Assembly: GCF_003944705.1 (NCBI RefSeq)
Contig: NZ_RWIS01000005.1
Location: 1-64,000, forward strand
Source: Hymenobacter metallilatus
GTDB lineage: Bacteria > Bacteroidota > Bacteroidia > Cytophagales > Hymenobacteraceae
DNA: 64,000 nucleotides
Direction of reading: 5' to 3'
The notes beneath the pieces were generated by a model that made no database searches, was not told where the DNA came from, and worked only from the letters and a program-made list of their open reading frames with translations. This document shows, one piece after another, positions 47,310-57,825 of the stretch; the first letter of the stretch is position 1, and each line of letters opens with the position of its first letter. The position numbers and the translations under genes are program-made.

Positions 47310-48686
47310 CTAATGCACAGCTTGGGGCTGAAACGTAGAAATGGCTTCCCCCAAGTCATACACCGGCACGCCCGGCAGGGCTGCTTGCACAATGCTGGCC
47401 CCCGCCGCCGAGCGGTACCCCCCGGCGCAGTGAATCAGCACAGGCTTGTCGGTCGGAATTTCCTGGGCTCGCTCGCGCAACTCCGGCAGCGGAATAACCA
47501 GGGCGTTATCAAATACCGGCTGCCGGGCTTCGGCGTAGTTGCGAATATCCACAATGGTGAAATCCTGGGGCTGATGGCGCACGTGCTCTACATCCACCGC
47601 CGGGCTGGTAGCAGACCGCTCCCGCGGCGTCAGCAACGCCCCTTTAATATTGCCCTCATAGCCGATTTTAGCCGTTTTCCGGATGACGATGTCCAGGGCT
47701 ATCTGCGAGTCGGCAATGAGGTAGAACGGCTCCGTGGGGCCCACTACCGAGCCCAGCCAGGTTTCGAACTTGCCCCCGTCCATCAGGTTGATGGCGCCGG
47801 GCAGGTGGCCTTTACGGAACTCAGCTGCCGGCCGGGTATCAATTACCACCACCCCAGGCGCCAGGGCCGCGTCGGGCTGCAGGCGGGGCACGGCCCGCAC
47901 GCTGTCCTCAAATGGCAATGCCCCTTGCTTGTTCAGCACCACATCATGCCCGAAGTACTTGGGCATGAAGGGCTGGTCTTCCAGCAGCACCCGGATAAAC
48001 TCCTCCTCCGACATAGGCTGGAGGGCGTAATTGGTTTTCACTTCCTTCCCGATGGTGCTGTCGAGGTCGGGGGAGGTGGTTTTGCCGCAGAGCGAGCCGG
48101 GCCCATGGGCCGGGTACACCTTGGTGGTGACCGGCAGCGTCATTAGCTTCTGGCGGGTGCTGCGGTAGAGCTGCGCCGCCAATGCCTCGCGGCTGTGGCC
48201 GCCCACAATGTCGGATTCGCGCAGGTCGGGGCGGCCCACGTCGCCCACGAACAGGGTGTCGCCGGTGAACACGGCGCGGGTCTGGCCCAACTCGTCCACG
48301 AGCAGTACACTAATGGAATCGGGCGAGTGGCCGGGAGTATTGAGGGCGTGCAGCTCCACCGCCCCCAGGCTGATGCGCTGCCCGTCGTCGAAGGGTTGGT
48401 GGGGGTAGCCGGCCTTCACCAGCTTGCTGACGTAGATGGTGGCGCCGGTTTCCTGGGCAATTTCCAGGTGGCTGCTCACGAAGTCGGCGTGGGGGTGGGT
48501 TTCGATGACGGCAATGATGGTGGCATCATGCTCATCAGCAAAATCGTAATACTGCTGCGGGTCGCGGGCCGGGTCGATGATGGCCACCTGGCGGCCGCTG
48601 CGGATGGCGTAGCTGGCGTGGGCCAGGCCTTTGTCGTAGAACTGCTGAATTTGTACCGAACCGGTACTACTGGGCAGAGGACTCAT
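47310..48686 (-). CDS. MBL-fold hydrolase with rhodanese domains (persulfide dioxygenase-like)
   Basis: ETHPHADFVSSHLEIAQETGATIYVS, VFTGDTLFVGDVGRPDLRE, PAHGPGSLCG; rhodanese VLIHCAGGYRSAAGAS. Start placed at MSPLPSST. Confidence 0.93.
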   Translation of the reverse strand: MSPLPSSTGSVQIQQFYDKGLAHASYAIRSGRQVAIIDPARDPQQYYDFADEHDATIIAVIETHPHADFVSSHLEIAQETGATIYVSKLVKAGYPHQPFDDGQRISLGAVELHALNTPGHSPDSISVLLVDELGQTRAVFTGDTLFVGDVGRPDLRESDIVGGHSREALAAQLYRSTRQKLMTLPVTTKVYPAHGPGSLCGKTTSPDLDSTIGKEVKTNYALQPMSEEEFIRVLLEDQPFMPKYFGHDVVLNKQGALPFEDSVRAVPRLQPDAALAPGVVVIDTRPAAEFRKGHLPGAINLMDGGKFETWLGSVVGPTEPFYLIADSQIALDIVIRKTAKIGYEGNIKGALLTPRERSATSPAVDVEHVRHQPQDFTIVDIRNYAEARQPVFDNALVIPLPELRERAQEIPTDKPVLIHCAGGYRSAAGASIVQAALPGVPVYDLGEAISTFQPQAVH

Positions 48687-48823
48687 GGGGTGTTGGATGT
48701 GGTGACGGCCTCCCGGCCGGTGGTAGCCAGGGCGGGGGCGCATAGTTTCAAATATAGGTAAGAAGCACCTCTTACAAGCCCATCAATACCGGAAAAGCTT
48801 GCGCCGCCTGCTGGCAGCACGCA

Positions 48824-48850
48824 GAAAGCCCCGGCCTGAGTGGCCGGGGC
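48824..48850 (-). terminator. Hairpin terminator for the downstream minus-strand gene
   Basis: GCCCCGGCC-ACTCA-GGCCGGGGC followed by TTTC on the minus strand. Confidence 0.65.
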
Positions 48851-48889
48851 AACGTACTCAATTGGCGTACCGGTTAGGCGACTACCTGA

Positions 48890-49306
48890 CTAATTGGCGC
48901 GCCGCTGGCGCACCTTTTCCAAACGGTCTGCGCGGAGCTGGGTGTAGGCCGTGTACTGCTCGGCGGTTAGCACCGCTTTTAACTGCGCATCGTACTTCTC
49001 CTGCGTAGCTTTCAGGTCCGGGCCCAGGCCCTGGCGGCTACCGGCGGCAGTGTATTTGTCGCGCAGAGTTTCTATTTCCTGGGCCTGAGCCAGCACAATA
49101 GCGCGTACTTTGGGCGTCTGATCGGCAGAAAGACCGAGTTGGGTGGTCAGGTGCTGGGCTTGGCGGTCGGCGCGTTGCTCTGGGGACAGGTTCTGGCGGT
49201 TCTGAGCCAGGCCACCAGGGCGGGACTGGGCCGGAATGGTGGTTTGAGCAGCGGCGTTGCCGCTCAGGGCGGTGGCGGCAATAAGCAGCGCAAGCATCTT
49301 TTTCAT
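48890..49306 (-). CDS. Exported hypothetical protein, Spy/CpxP-like helical
   Basis: Signal peptide; LSPEQRADRQAQHLTTQLGLSADQTPKVRAIVLAQAQEIETLRDKY. Confidence 0.7.
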   Translation of the reverse strand: MKKMLALLIAATALSGNAAAQTTIPAQSRPGGLAQNRQNLSPEQRADRQAQHLTTQLGLSADQTPKVRAIVLAQAQEIETLRDKYTAAGSRQGLGPDLKATQEKYDAQLKAVLTAEQYTAYTQLRADRLEKVRQRRAN

Positions 49307-49519
49307 GGAGGAGGAGTCTGTGGATGAACGTATAGCGGGTTAGAGGTGACCGGGAGCGGCAGGTTTAATTACGAGTGAAAACCAGCCGCGTGCCCGCCTG
49401 CTGTTCACAGCAATCAGCCAAAACGCCTATATTCGGGCCACGTAGCTGCTTGCAGGTAGCTTTCTTTGCAAAATTTACAATCCTCGTCTCACCTTTTCTC
49501 TTTCCTCTCAACAACCTGT

Positions 49520-51106
49520 ATGGCAAATATTTTCGCCAAAAAACCGCTGGCCCAGCTGCTGGGCGAGGCCAACTCCTCCGGAGAAGGTTCGCTAAAGCGC
49601 ACCTTGGGCGCCGGTAACCTTGTGGCACTGGGCGTGGGCGCCATTATCGGGGCCGGCCTGTTTGTGCGCACGGCCGCGGCTGCGGCCCAGGCATCGGGGC
49701 CCGGTGTAACGCTGGCTTTCATTGTAGCGGCCATTGGCTGCGCCTTTGCCGGGCTGTGCTACGCCGAGTTTGCCGCCATGATTCCCATTGCCGGCTCGGC
49801 CTACACCTACGCCTACACTACCATGGGCGAGTTTGTGGCCTGGGTAATCGGCTGGGCTCTGATTATGGAATATGCTCTGGGAGCGGCTACCGTGTCTATT
49901 GCCTGGAGCGAATACCTCAACAAGCTCTTAGAGGCGTTTCACATTGCCCCTATATCCTACGAGCTTAGCCACTCGCCCTTCGAAAGCGCTGCCATCGACG
50001 GGGTGATGCATACGGGTATCATCAACCTGCCCGCCCTGCTGATTATTGTGGCCCTGAGCCTGCTGCTGATTAAAGGTACCCAGGAGTCGGCCCTGTTCAA
50101 CGCGGTGGTGGTGTTCCTGAAGGTGGCTATTGTGCTGGTATTCATTGCAGTGGGCTGGCAGTTTATCAACCCCTCCAACCACGAACCCTACCTCATTCCG
50201 GAAAACGCCGAGCCCGTGAAAAATGCTGCCGGGGCGGTAGTGCGCGAGTACACGGCTTGGAACAAGCACGGCTGGGGTGGTATCCTGGGAGGTGCCGCCA
50301 TTGTGTTTTTTGCCTTCATCGGGTTTGATGCCGTGAGCACGGCCGCGCAGGAAGCCAAAAACCCTAAGCGCGACATGCCCATCGGGATTCTGGGCTCCCT
50401 GGCCGTATGCACCGTGCTCTACATCCTGTTCGGCCATGTGCTGACGGGTGTGGCTAACTGGCGCGAGTTTGCCGACCCGGCCAAGGGCGGCGAAGCTTCG
50501 GTTACCTACGCCATTAAGGCGCACATGCCCGGCTACGAGTGGCTGGGTACGGCAGTAACCATGGCTATCCTACTAGGTTTCTCCTCGGTAATTCTGGTAA
50601 TGCTCATGGGCCAGAGCCGCGTATTCTTCTCTATGGCCAAGGACGGCCTCATGCCGAAGGCCTTCTCCGAGCTGCACCCCAAATTCCACACCCCGTACAA
50701 ATCGAACCTGGCTCTGCTGGTATTTGTAGGCGCTTTCGCCGCTTTCGTACCCGGTTCCCTGGCCGGCGACCTAACCTCCTTCGGTACCCTGCTGGCTTTT
50801 GTGCTGGTATCGGCCGGGGTATGGATTATGCGCAAATCGGACCCCAGCCAGCCCCGCCCGTTCCGCGCCCCGCTCTCCAGCCCGGTTTTCCCGCTGGTGC
50901 CTATTATGGGGATGCTGGTATGCCTGGGTATGATTGTGGCCCTGGATGCCTTCACGCTGAAAGTAGCCCTGGGCTGGATGATACTGGGCTTTATCGTGTA
51001 CTTCATCTACGGCAAGCGCAACTCCAAGCTGCAGCAGGGCATTGTGGTAATACCTACCGAAATGGAAGAGCAGGCCTTCATTGAGCCTGACCCCAAGAAT
51101 GCCTGA
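49520..51106 (+). CDS. APC family amino acid permease
   Basis: LKRTLGAGNLVALGVGAIIGAGLFVRTAAAAAQASGPGVTLAF; polytopic. Confidence 0.95.
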   Translation: MANIFAKKPLAQLLGEANSSGEGSLKRTLGAGNLVALGVGAIIGAGLFVRTAAAAAQASGPGVTLAFIVAAIGCAFAGLCYAEFAAMIPIAGSAYTYAYTTMGEFVAWVIGWALIMEYALGAATVSIAWSEYLNKLLEAFHIAPISYELSHSPFESAAIDGVMHTGIINLPALLIIVALSLLLIKGTQESALFNAVVVFLKVAIVLVFIAVGWQFINPSNHEPYLIPENAEPVKNAAGAVVREYTAWNKHGWGGILGGAAIVFFAFIGFDAVSTAAQEAKNPKRDMPIGILGSLAVCTVLYILFGHVLTGVANWREFADPAKGGEASVTYAIKAHMPGYEWLGTAVTMAILLGFSSVILVMLMGQSRVFFSMAKDGLMPKAFSELHPKFHTPYKSNLALLVFVGAFAAFVPGSLAGDLTSFGTLLAFVLVSAGVWIMRKSDPSQPRPFRAPLSSPVFPLVPIMGMLVCLGMIVALDAFTLKVALGWMILGFIVYFIYGKRNSKLQQGIVVIPTEMEEQAFIEPDPKNA

Positions 51107-51127
51107 TAACCAGGTGTACGTGCCTGT

Positions 51128-51162
51128 AAAACGCCCCGCCGGAGTTCCGGCGGGGCGTTTTG
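51128..51162 (+). terminator. Intrinsic terminator
   Basis: AAAACGCCCCGCCGGAGTTCCGGCGGGGCGTTTT. Confidence 0.9.
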
Positions 51163-51235
51163 CGTACTGGCCGGGGCGTATTGGATGGTCCACGGAAACC
51201 TTCTAGCTTAGAGGCTGAACCATTCCCGCCTGCCC

Positions 51236-53074
51236 ATGCTCCGACTTCTACTGGCTGTTTTTTGCTGTAGCATGGTGCAGGTAGCCTGGGGCGCCGCTGC
51301 CGGCTCCCGGGCCGATAGTTTGCAGCGGCTGCTGACGGCCTCCCGCCCCGATACCAACCGGGTGCAGCTGCTGATTCAACTGGCCTGGGAGCGCACCGAC
51401 GACAACCCCCTTAAAGGAATAGAATACGGACAGCAGGGGCTGCGGCTGGCCCGGCAGCTACGCTTCCGCTCGGGCGAGTGCCGGGCACTGCTGATGCTGG
51501 GCTGGGCCTTCATGCGCACCGGTAACTATGCCACTGCCATTCAAACTCAGGTTACGGCCCGGCGGCTGGCCCAACGCATCGGGTACGCCGGTGGTGTGAT
51601 TCATGCCGATAACGCCCTGGGATATGCCCACCTGGAGCAGGGGAACCAGCAATTGTCCCTGCGCTATTTTCGTCGGGCTGTGGCTCTGGCCAAGAAGCAC
51701 CACGATATTGTGTTGCTCACGCCCATTCTGGGCAATATTGGCCGGGCCCACCTGGAGCTGGGGCACCCCGATTCGGCCTGGTACTACACCTGGCGCGGCT
51801 ACGAGCTGGACCTGCAGCAGCATGATGCCCATAGTGAAATAGGCGACTTGTCCATTCTGGGCGATATAGAAGCCCGGCGTGGCCACCCAAACCAGGCCCG
51901 CTACTTCTACCAGCGGGCCATTAGCCGGGCTGTTGGTATGCCAGTATCTTATGCTGTGAGTAGGGCCTACCTGGGGCTGGCCCGCCTGGCCCGCCACCAA
52001 CAGCCAACTGCGGCCCTGCGCTATGCGCGGCTGGCCTTGGCTGCGGGTCAGGCCGGGCGCTATGCCAAAGGCGTGTTTGAAGCCAGCGACTACCTGGCCG
52101 ATATATATGCCGACATGGGCAACAGTAAGGAGGCATACCGCTACCTGCGCGCCTCCGCTGCCACCCGCGACAGTCTGTTCAGTCAGTCGCGCATGACTCA
52201 GGTGCAGGCCCTGAGCTTCAGCGAGGAGCTGCATCAGCAAAAGCTGGCGGAAGAAGGCGAGCGGGCCGCTGCCCGCCGGTGGCAATTTGTGCTGGCCCTG
52301 GCCCTAGCTGGGGCCGTGCTGACGGCCGTGGTGGGGTATCTGCTGATCAGCCGGCGGCACCTGCGCCGGGAGGTGGAGTTTGTGCAGGAGCGCCAGCGCA
52401 TGGAGCGCCGCCACTCCAAGGCCATCCTGGATGCGGAGCAGAATGAGCGGCGGCGCGTTGGAGCCGATTTGCACGACAGCGTGGGCCAGCTGCTGAGTGC
52501 GGCCAAAATAACGCTGGGGGCGTTGCGCCGCCGCCTTTCCCTCACCGATGCCACTCACCAGGAGCTGTTTGGCAACTCCATGGACATGCTGGATGAGGCC
52601 GTGCGGGAGGTGCGCAGTATTTCGCACAACCTGGTGCCCACCACCTTTACGCGCCACGGCCTAGTGCAGGCCGTGCGCACCCTGCTTGACCGGCTGCGGC
52701 TGGGGCCCTGCCACCTGCAAATTCAACTGGAGGTAACCGGTCTGCAGGATCATCAGCTGGATTCAACCCTGGAAAATATCCTGTTCCGGATTCTGCAGGA
52801 GCTTATCCACAACGTTACCAAACATGCCCAAGCCACCGAGCTTATCGTGCGCCTCACGTGCCAACCAAGCGAGCTGCATATCAGCATCATCGATAACGGC
52901 GTGGGTTTCAACCCAGTGTTGCTGAAGGAGGGGGCAGGCATTGGCCTGCGCAATGTAGCCAGCCGGGTGGCCTACCTGAATGGGGAGCTTGCTATTTGCT
53001 CTGGTGAAGGTACCGGCACCAGTACTACCCTGAAAATTCCGCTGCGGGTGGGGCCAGCACCGGTTTTAGTGTAG
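51236..53074 (+). CDS. TPR-containing sensor histidine kinase (HisKA_3 type)
   Basis: TPR-like N-terminus, one TM segment, RRRVGADLHDSVGQLLSAAKITLGALRR, HNVTKHAQATELIVRLT...IIDNGVGF. Confidence 0.93.
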   Translation: MLRLLLAVFCCSMVQVAWGAAAGSRADSLQRLLTASRPDTNRVQLLIQLAWERTDDNPLKGIEYGQQGLRLARQLRFRSGECRALLMLGWAFMRTGNYATAIQTQVTARRLAQRIGYAGGVIHADNALGYAHLEQGNQQLSLRYFRRAVALAKKHHDIVLLTPILGNIGRAHLELGHPDSAWYYTWRGYELDLQQHDAHSEIGDLSILGDIEARRGHPNQARYFYQRAISRAVGMPVSYAVSRAYLGLARLARHQQPTAALRYARLALAAGQAGRYAKGVFEASDYLADIYADMGNSKEAYRYLRASAATRDSLFSQSRMTQVQALSFSEELHQQKLAEEGERAAARRWQFVLALALAGAVLTAVVGYLLISRRHLRREVEFVQERQRMERRHSKAILDAEQNERRRVGADLHDSVGQLLSAAKITLGALRRRLSLTDATHQELFGNSMDMLDEAVREVRSISHNLVPTTFTRHGLVQAVRTLLDRLRLGPCHLQIQLEVTGLQDHQLDSTLENILFRILQELIHNVTKHAQATELIVRLTCQPSELHISIIDNGVGFNPVLLKEGAGIGLRNVASRVAYLNGELAICSGEGTGTSTTLKIPLRVGPAPVLV

Positions 53075-53222
53075 ATTTGCCGTTCCCGGCTGCCACCAGT
53101 ACCCGGCCGCCGGCCTACTATACAGCAGTTTGCTATATTTAGTATAGAAGATAGGTGCGGTACCTTTTGCCCTTGCTCCAGCTCCTGCCGGACTATTTTG
53201 CTCTTTCTGCTTCCCACACCGT

Positions 53223-53891
53223 ATGGCACACCCCTTATCTGAACAAGAAACCATTCCAGTACTGCTGGTCGACGACCATCCGGTAATTGTGGAGGGGATT
53301 AAGATGATGCTACGCCCGGAAACCGACTTGCAGGTGGTGCTGCAGGCCAACAGCGGGGCCGATGCCCTGCGGCTGCTGCCTGCCCACCCGGAAATACGGG
53401 TGGCCGTACTGGACCTGAACATGCCTGAAATGACGGGGGTGGAGCTGGCCCGGGCCATTCGGACTACCTGGCCCACCATTCGTGTCCTGATTCTGAGTAT
53501 GTTTCACGACCATGCTACGGTGGCCGAGGTACTGGAAGCCGGCGGCTCAGGTTATATTCTGAAAACGGCCAGTCGGGCGGAGCTGAGCACGGCTATCCGG
53601 CAAGTAGCTGCGGGCCAGAATTACTTCAGTCAGGATGTAGCCGATACCCTGCTCCAGAACCTGCAGATACCAGCTTCCATTCAGGCTAAGCGGGCGGTAG
53701 AGCTTACGGGCCGGGAGCAGGAAATTCTGCAGCTGATAGCCCAGGAGTATTCCAATCAAGCTATAGCGGAGGCGCTCTTTATCAGTGAGCGGACCGTGGA
53801 AACTCATCGGCGTAACCTGTTCACGAAAACCAACTCCAAGTCGGTGGTTGGGCTTATTCAATATGCGCTTAAGCACAAGCTTATTCACTAA
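53223..53891 (+). CDS. NarL/FixJ-type response regulator
   Basis: VLLVDDHPVIVEGIKMML, VLDLNMPEMTGVELARAI; LTGREQEILQLIAQEYSNQAIAEALFISERTVETHRRNLFTKTNSKSVVGLI. Confidence 0.96.
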   Translation: MAHPLSEQETIPVLLVDDHPVIVEGIKMMLRPETDLQVVLQANSGADALRLLPAHPEIRVAVLDLNMPEMTGVELARAIRTTWPTIRVLILSMFHDHATVAEVLEAGGSGYILKTASRAELSTAIRQVAAGQNYFSQDVADTLLQNLQIPASIQAKRAVELTGREQEILQLIAQEYSNQAIAEALFISERTVETHRRNLFTKTNSKSVVGLIQYALKHKLIH

Positions 53892-54306
53892 TATCTTGGC
53901 TGGTTTATAGTGGGAGTAGGGTAGGCCGCCGCCGTGTGGTTGTCTGGGGTAGTAGTAACAGGGCGCAGCACTGAGCCGGGGGAAGCGTGTAGCCATGCAC
54001 AAGAGCAGGCCGGCTGCTGAAGTAGGCTACGGGCGCAATACGAGCAGTTTAGTAGGGCTAAACCGAGGTAAGCTCACTTGGGGCCGGAAGGGGTATATCC
54101 GTACTGGTACGGAGGTAAAAATCAGGGCTGCTACTTATTTACTTATATAGGGTAAAAAATATACCTTAGCATCGTTCAATCAAATGATAATATCTTTATA
54201 TTACATCAACCAATAGCTCCATTACCAAGCTCTGTTTCAGTCATTTCCTCTTTCACCTCACTTTGCAGCCGTGTCGAAACGTTTAACCCCTAACGAAAAG
54301 CAGACC

Positions 54307-54501
54307 ATGCCATCAAAAATCCTCTCCTTCATCTGCCATGTACCCGGCATGGCTCCCGGTACCTATCCAGCCGTACCAACCACAACCAGCACCCATCGGC
54401 CTGCAGAGCGCAGAACCGAAACCAAACAGGCCGGCGGACATTTCACGGCCATCTACGAAAACGACCGGTTTGTACGGTTCAAGTACATTAATAATAATTA
54501 G
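54307..54501 (+). CDS. Small hypothetical protein
   Basis: MPSKILSFICHVPGMAPGTYPAVPTTTSTHRPAERRTETKQAGGHFTAIYENDRFVRFKYINNN; followed by a terminator. Isolated ORF, weak support. Confidence 0.4.
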   Translation: MPSKILSFICHVPGMAPGTYPAVPTTTSTHRPAERRTETKQAGGHFTAIYENDRFVRFKYINNN

Positions 54502-54591
54502 GGCATAGCTCGTGCATGAATAATTATCCTGAGCAAGACGGCTGGCGGCCGTGGTTGCGTAGGAGCTTATGGTATAGGCTTTCGTACTAAG

Positions 54592-54627
54592 AGGCGCTGC
54601 ACTTTCGTTAGGGAAGGCAGCGCCTTT
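54592..54627 (+). terminator. Intrinsic terminator
   Basis: AGGCGCTGC-N-GCAGCGCCTTTT. Confidence 0.75.
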
Positions 54628-54695
54628 TGCGTGCTGGCCGGCACCGGGCCCGGCATTTCGCCTAACTTGCGCCCCGGTTCATCCGTTTTGCGTGC

Positions 54696-56744
54696 ATGAT
54701 TACTTTGCTGGTTCGCGCCACGGCGCCGTGGATAGTGTTGCTGTGTTTGTGGGTTACTGTTCCGGGGCGTGCTCAAACGGCCTTTATTCCTGACGAAAAT
54801 GCCTGGTACGGGGTAGTAGCGCGCAGCAGTGGCCGCTCCCTGGATGTGGCTAATGCCTCGGCCGAAGCTGGGGCCGCCACCGTGCAGTGGGAGTTTACGC
54901 ACGCCAACAGCCAGCAGTGGCGCTTTGTGCCGGCCGCTAAAGGCAGTGATTTTTATCGGGTGGAAGTGCGTCACAGTGGTAAGTGCCTCACGCTGGAAAA
55001 GCCTGACGAGAATGCCCCCCTGGTGCAGCGCCCCTGGACCGGCAGCTTCTACCAGCAGTGGAAGCTAGTGCCCTCGGGCCCCTTGGGCAGCTTTATGCTC
55101 ATTAGCCGGGGCAACGATAAGTGCGCTGCCCTGGCCGCGGCCGATAAGTTTAATGGTACGCCGGTAGTTGGCCAGCGGGTGCAGAACCGCGCGACCCAAC
55201 AGTGGAAGCTCTTTAAACTGCGCCTGAACGTGGACCCCACCCAACCTGGCTTTGGCCCGCCCGAGCCACTACTGAGCCTGAACACTACTACCGGTAACGA
55301 GCTGCAGCCCGTGGTTTCGCCCGATGGTGCTACCCTCTACTTCAGCCGCACCCGCTACAGCGGCAACAAGGAGGGTGTTACCGAATCGGGCGACATCTGG
55401 ATGAGCACCTCGGCCAACAACGGCCGTACCTGGGCCCCGGCTACCCGCCTCGATGCCCTGAACACCACCCAGAACAATGGAGTAATGGCCGTGGTACACG
55501 ACGGCCGCACCCTGCTGGTACGCGGCGACTACCAGCGCGACGGCACGTTTCGGGACGAGGGCGTGAGCCGGGTAGAGCGGGCGGCCACCGGCAAAAACAG
55601 TAAACCCGTTGCCGTGGAAGTGGCCAACTATTACTCAGCTGGCCCGGCCACTTCGTTTTTCATGACCTCCGACGAGCAGATCCTGCTGCTGAGCCTGGAG
55701 CGGGGCGACTCGCAGGGGGCCAACGACCTGTACGTGAGCCGCCCCACCACTGATGGCCTCTGGACGGAGCCCTTCAACCTGGGCGGGGTGGTGAATTCGC
55801 CGGGGTTTGAGTTTGCGCCCTGGCTGGCCCCCGATGGCAAAACCCTGTACTTCAGTTCCTACGGCCACGCCGGCTACGGCAGTGCCGATATTTTTGTGAC
55901 CACCCGCCTCGACGAAACCTGGACGCGCTGGACGGAGCCCCGCAACCTGGGTGCCCCCCTCAACGGCCCCGGCTTCGATGCCTACCTCAGCCTGACGGCC
56001 GACGGCAAGCAGGCTTATTACGCCTCCTCGCGCACGGCCAACGGACCCGCCGACCTGTTCCGGACGCCCACCGGCGTGCTGCCTGCCCCCGATACGACCA
56101 GGCCAGCCCCCACCGAGCCCGTAGCGCCCGTGGTGGCAGCCCGTTCCCTGCTAACGGGTACTACCCTGGATGCCAAAACGCGCAAGCCTTTGGTAGCAGA
56201 GGTGAAAATCATGCGACTGGATGAAAACATCGTGTTCAACGCCACCGCCCGCACCGATGCCTCGGCCGGTGCCTATCAGTTTTCGGTGCCGCCCGGCCGC
56301 TACCGCCTGCAGGCTACTCGCCCCGGCTACCTGACCGCCACCGACACCATCCGGGTGGCTGGCTCGCGCAGCGTAGAGCTGACGCTGGTGCCCGCCGCCG
56401 TGGGCTCTAGTTTGGAACTGCCCACGCTGATTTTCGCGCAGGGCAAATTCACGCTGCTCCCGGCCTCTTACACCGAGCTGAACCGCCTGGCCCGCACCCT
56501 GCAGGATAACCCCACGGTAAACATCCGGCTGGAAGGCCACACCGACAACCAGGGCCGGGCCGACCTGAACGTGAAGCTCTCCGAAGAGCGGGTGGCCGAA
56601 GTAAAGCGCTATTTGGTAACCCGCGGCGTGGCGGAAACCCGCATCAGCACGGTAGGCTACGGGGGCAGCCGCCCACGCGCCGCCAACGACCGGGAAGAAA
56701 CCCGTAAACTCAACCGTCGGGTAGAGTTTACCATCGTGAAGTAA
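54696..56744 (+). CDS. OmpA-family protein with ricin-type lectin, PD40 propeller and carboxypeptidase-regulatory-like domains
   Basis: RSSGRSLDVANASAEAGAATVQWEFTHANSQQWRFV; ELQPVVSPDGATLYFSRTR; C-terminal NIRLEGHTDNQGRADLNVKLSEERVAEVKRYLVTRGVAETRISTVGYG. Confidence 0.92.
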   Translation: MITLLVRATAPWIVLLCLWVTVPGRAQTAFIPDENAWYGVVARSSGRSLDVANASAEAGAATVQWEFTHANSQQWRFVPAAKGSDFYRVEVRHSGKCLTLEKPDENAPLVQRPWTGSFYQQWKLVPSGPLGSFMLISRGNDKCAALAAADKFNGTPVVGQRVQNRATQQWKLFKLRLNVDPTQPGFGPPEPLLSLNTTTGNELQPVVSPDGATLYFSRTRYSGNKEGVTESGDIWMSTSANNGRTWAPATRLDALNTTQNNGVMAVVHDGRTLLVRGDYQRDGTFRDEGVSRVERAATGKNSKPVAVEVANYYSAGPATSFFMTSDEQILLLSLERGDSQGANDLYVSRPTTDGLWTEPFNLGGVVNSPGFEFAPWLAPDGKTLYFSSYGHAGYGSADIFVTTRLDETWTRWTEPRNLGAPLNGPGFDAYLSLTADGKQAYYASSRTANGPADLFRTPTGVLPAPDTTRPAPTEPVAPVVAARSLLTGTTLDAKTRKPLVAEVKIMRLDENIVFNATARTDASAGAYQFSVPPGRYRLQATRPGYLTATDTIRVAGSRSVELTLVPAAVGSSLELPTLIFAQGKFTLLPASYTELNRLARTLQDNPTVNIRLEGHTDNQGRADLNVKLSEERVAEVKRYLVTRGVAETRISTVGYGGSRPRAANDREETRKLNRRVEFTIVK

Positions 56745-56760
56745 CCCTTTTCAGCAAGTT

Positions 56761-57681
56761 ATGCGTGCTCTGATTCGCCGGGAACTACAGCTGCTGGATT
56801 TGCCCTCGGCTTCCGGGGTGGAAATCGTGCAGGAGGTGGCCTACATCATCGGCGACGATTCGCCCTTTCTGTATCAGCTGAATGCTGCCACGCTGGCCGG
56901 CGGTGGCCGCACGGCGCTGTTCGAAACCGCGCACTTCAGCTCGGGCCGGATTCCGAAAGACGTAAAGCTGGACCTGGAGTGCTTAACGGCGCTTACCACA
57001 CCGGCCGGCGAAACCGGATTGCTGGTGCTGGGCTCGGGGGCTACTGCCCTGCGAGAACAAGGATTCTGGGTGCCGCTGCCGGTAGCTGGCTCAGGAGCCG
57101 GTACGGTGTATCCGCTGGGCCTCAGTGGCCTGTACACGGCCCTGCGTGCCCTGCTGCCCAGTGGCATTGTGCTGAACCTGGAGGCAGCCACCGCCACCGA
57201 AACTGAGTTGCTGCTGTTTCAGCGGACGGTGGGGGCGGCCAGCGGCAACATGCTGTTCCGGCTGCCACTGGCGGCTACCTGGGCCTACCTCCACCACCAG
57301 ACCACCCAGCTACCCGCCGTGCATCGGCAGTTGTTCGAATTACCCGTTATCGACGGCAAGCCCGCCGGGTTTTCGGGCGCAAGCTGGGGTGCGGGGCAGG
57401 TATTTGTGACGGCCTCGGTGGAAGATACCCAGGATGCTGTGCTGGATGGAGCTGTGTTGGGCTCCTTTGTGGGCGTGCTGCAGCTAGGCAGCCCCGGGCA
57501 CCGCACGGTAGTACCCGTTACCCTGGCCCAACTGGCCTGGGCCGATGGCCGGCCGTACCGGGGCAAGGTGGAGGGAGTAGCGGTGCTGCGGCCGCTGGCG
57601 GCCGGCCACTACGAGCTGCTGCTGGTGACGGATGATGATGCGGGCGGCTCCACCGCCGTCACGGTAGAGCTAACTATGTAA
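56761..57681 (+). CDS. Conserved hypothetical protein, predicted beta-rich
   Basis: 306 aa ORF 16 nt after the OmpA-family gene. Confidence 0.75.
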   Translation: MRALIRRELQLLDLPSASGVEIVQEVAYIIGDDSPFLYQLNAATLAGGGRTALFETAHFSSGRIPKDVKLDLECLTALTTPAGETGLLVLGSGATALREQGFWVPLPVAGSGAGTVYPLGLSGLYTALRALLPSGIVLNLEAATATETELLLFQRTVGAASGNMLFRLPLAATWAYLHHQTTQLPAVHRQLFELPVIDGKPAGFSGASWGAGQVFVTASVEDTQDAVLDGAVLGSFVGVLQLGSPGHRTVVPVTLAQLAWADGRPYRGKVEGVAVLRPLAAGHYELLLVTDDDAGGSTAVTVELTM

Positions 57682-57825
57682 GCTGCCCGCGACCCGCTTG
57701 GGGCAGGAAGGAATAAGCCCGGTTACGCCAGCTGGTCAGGGAATTAAATGGCGGCAGGGAGTGTTTTTCGGGCACTGGTTTTTCGGGATGAAAAACCTGC
57801 CTGTATGCTACCCAAGCCACCTCGT

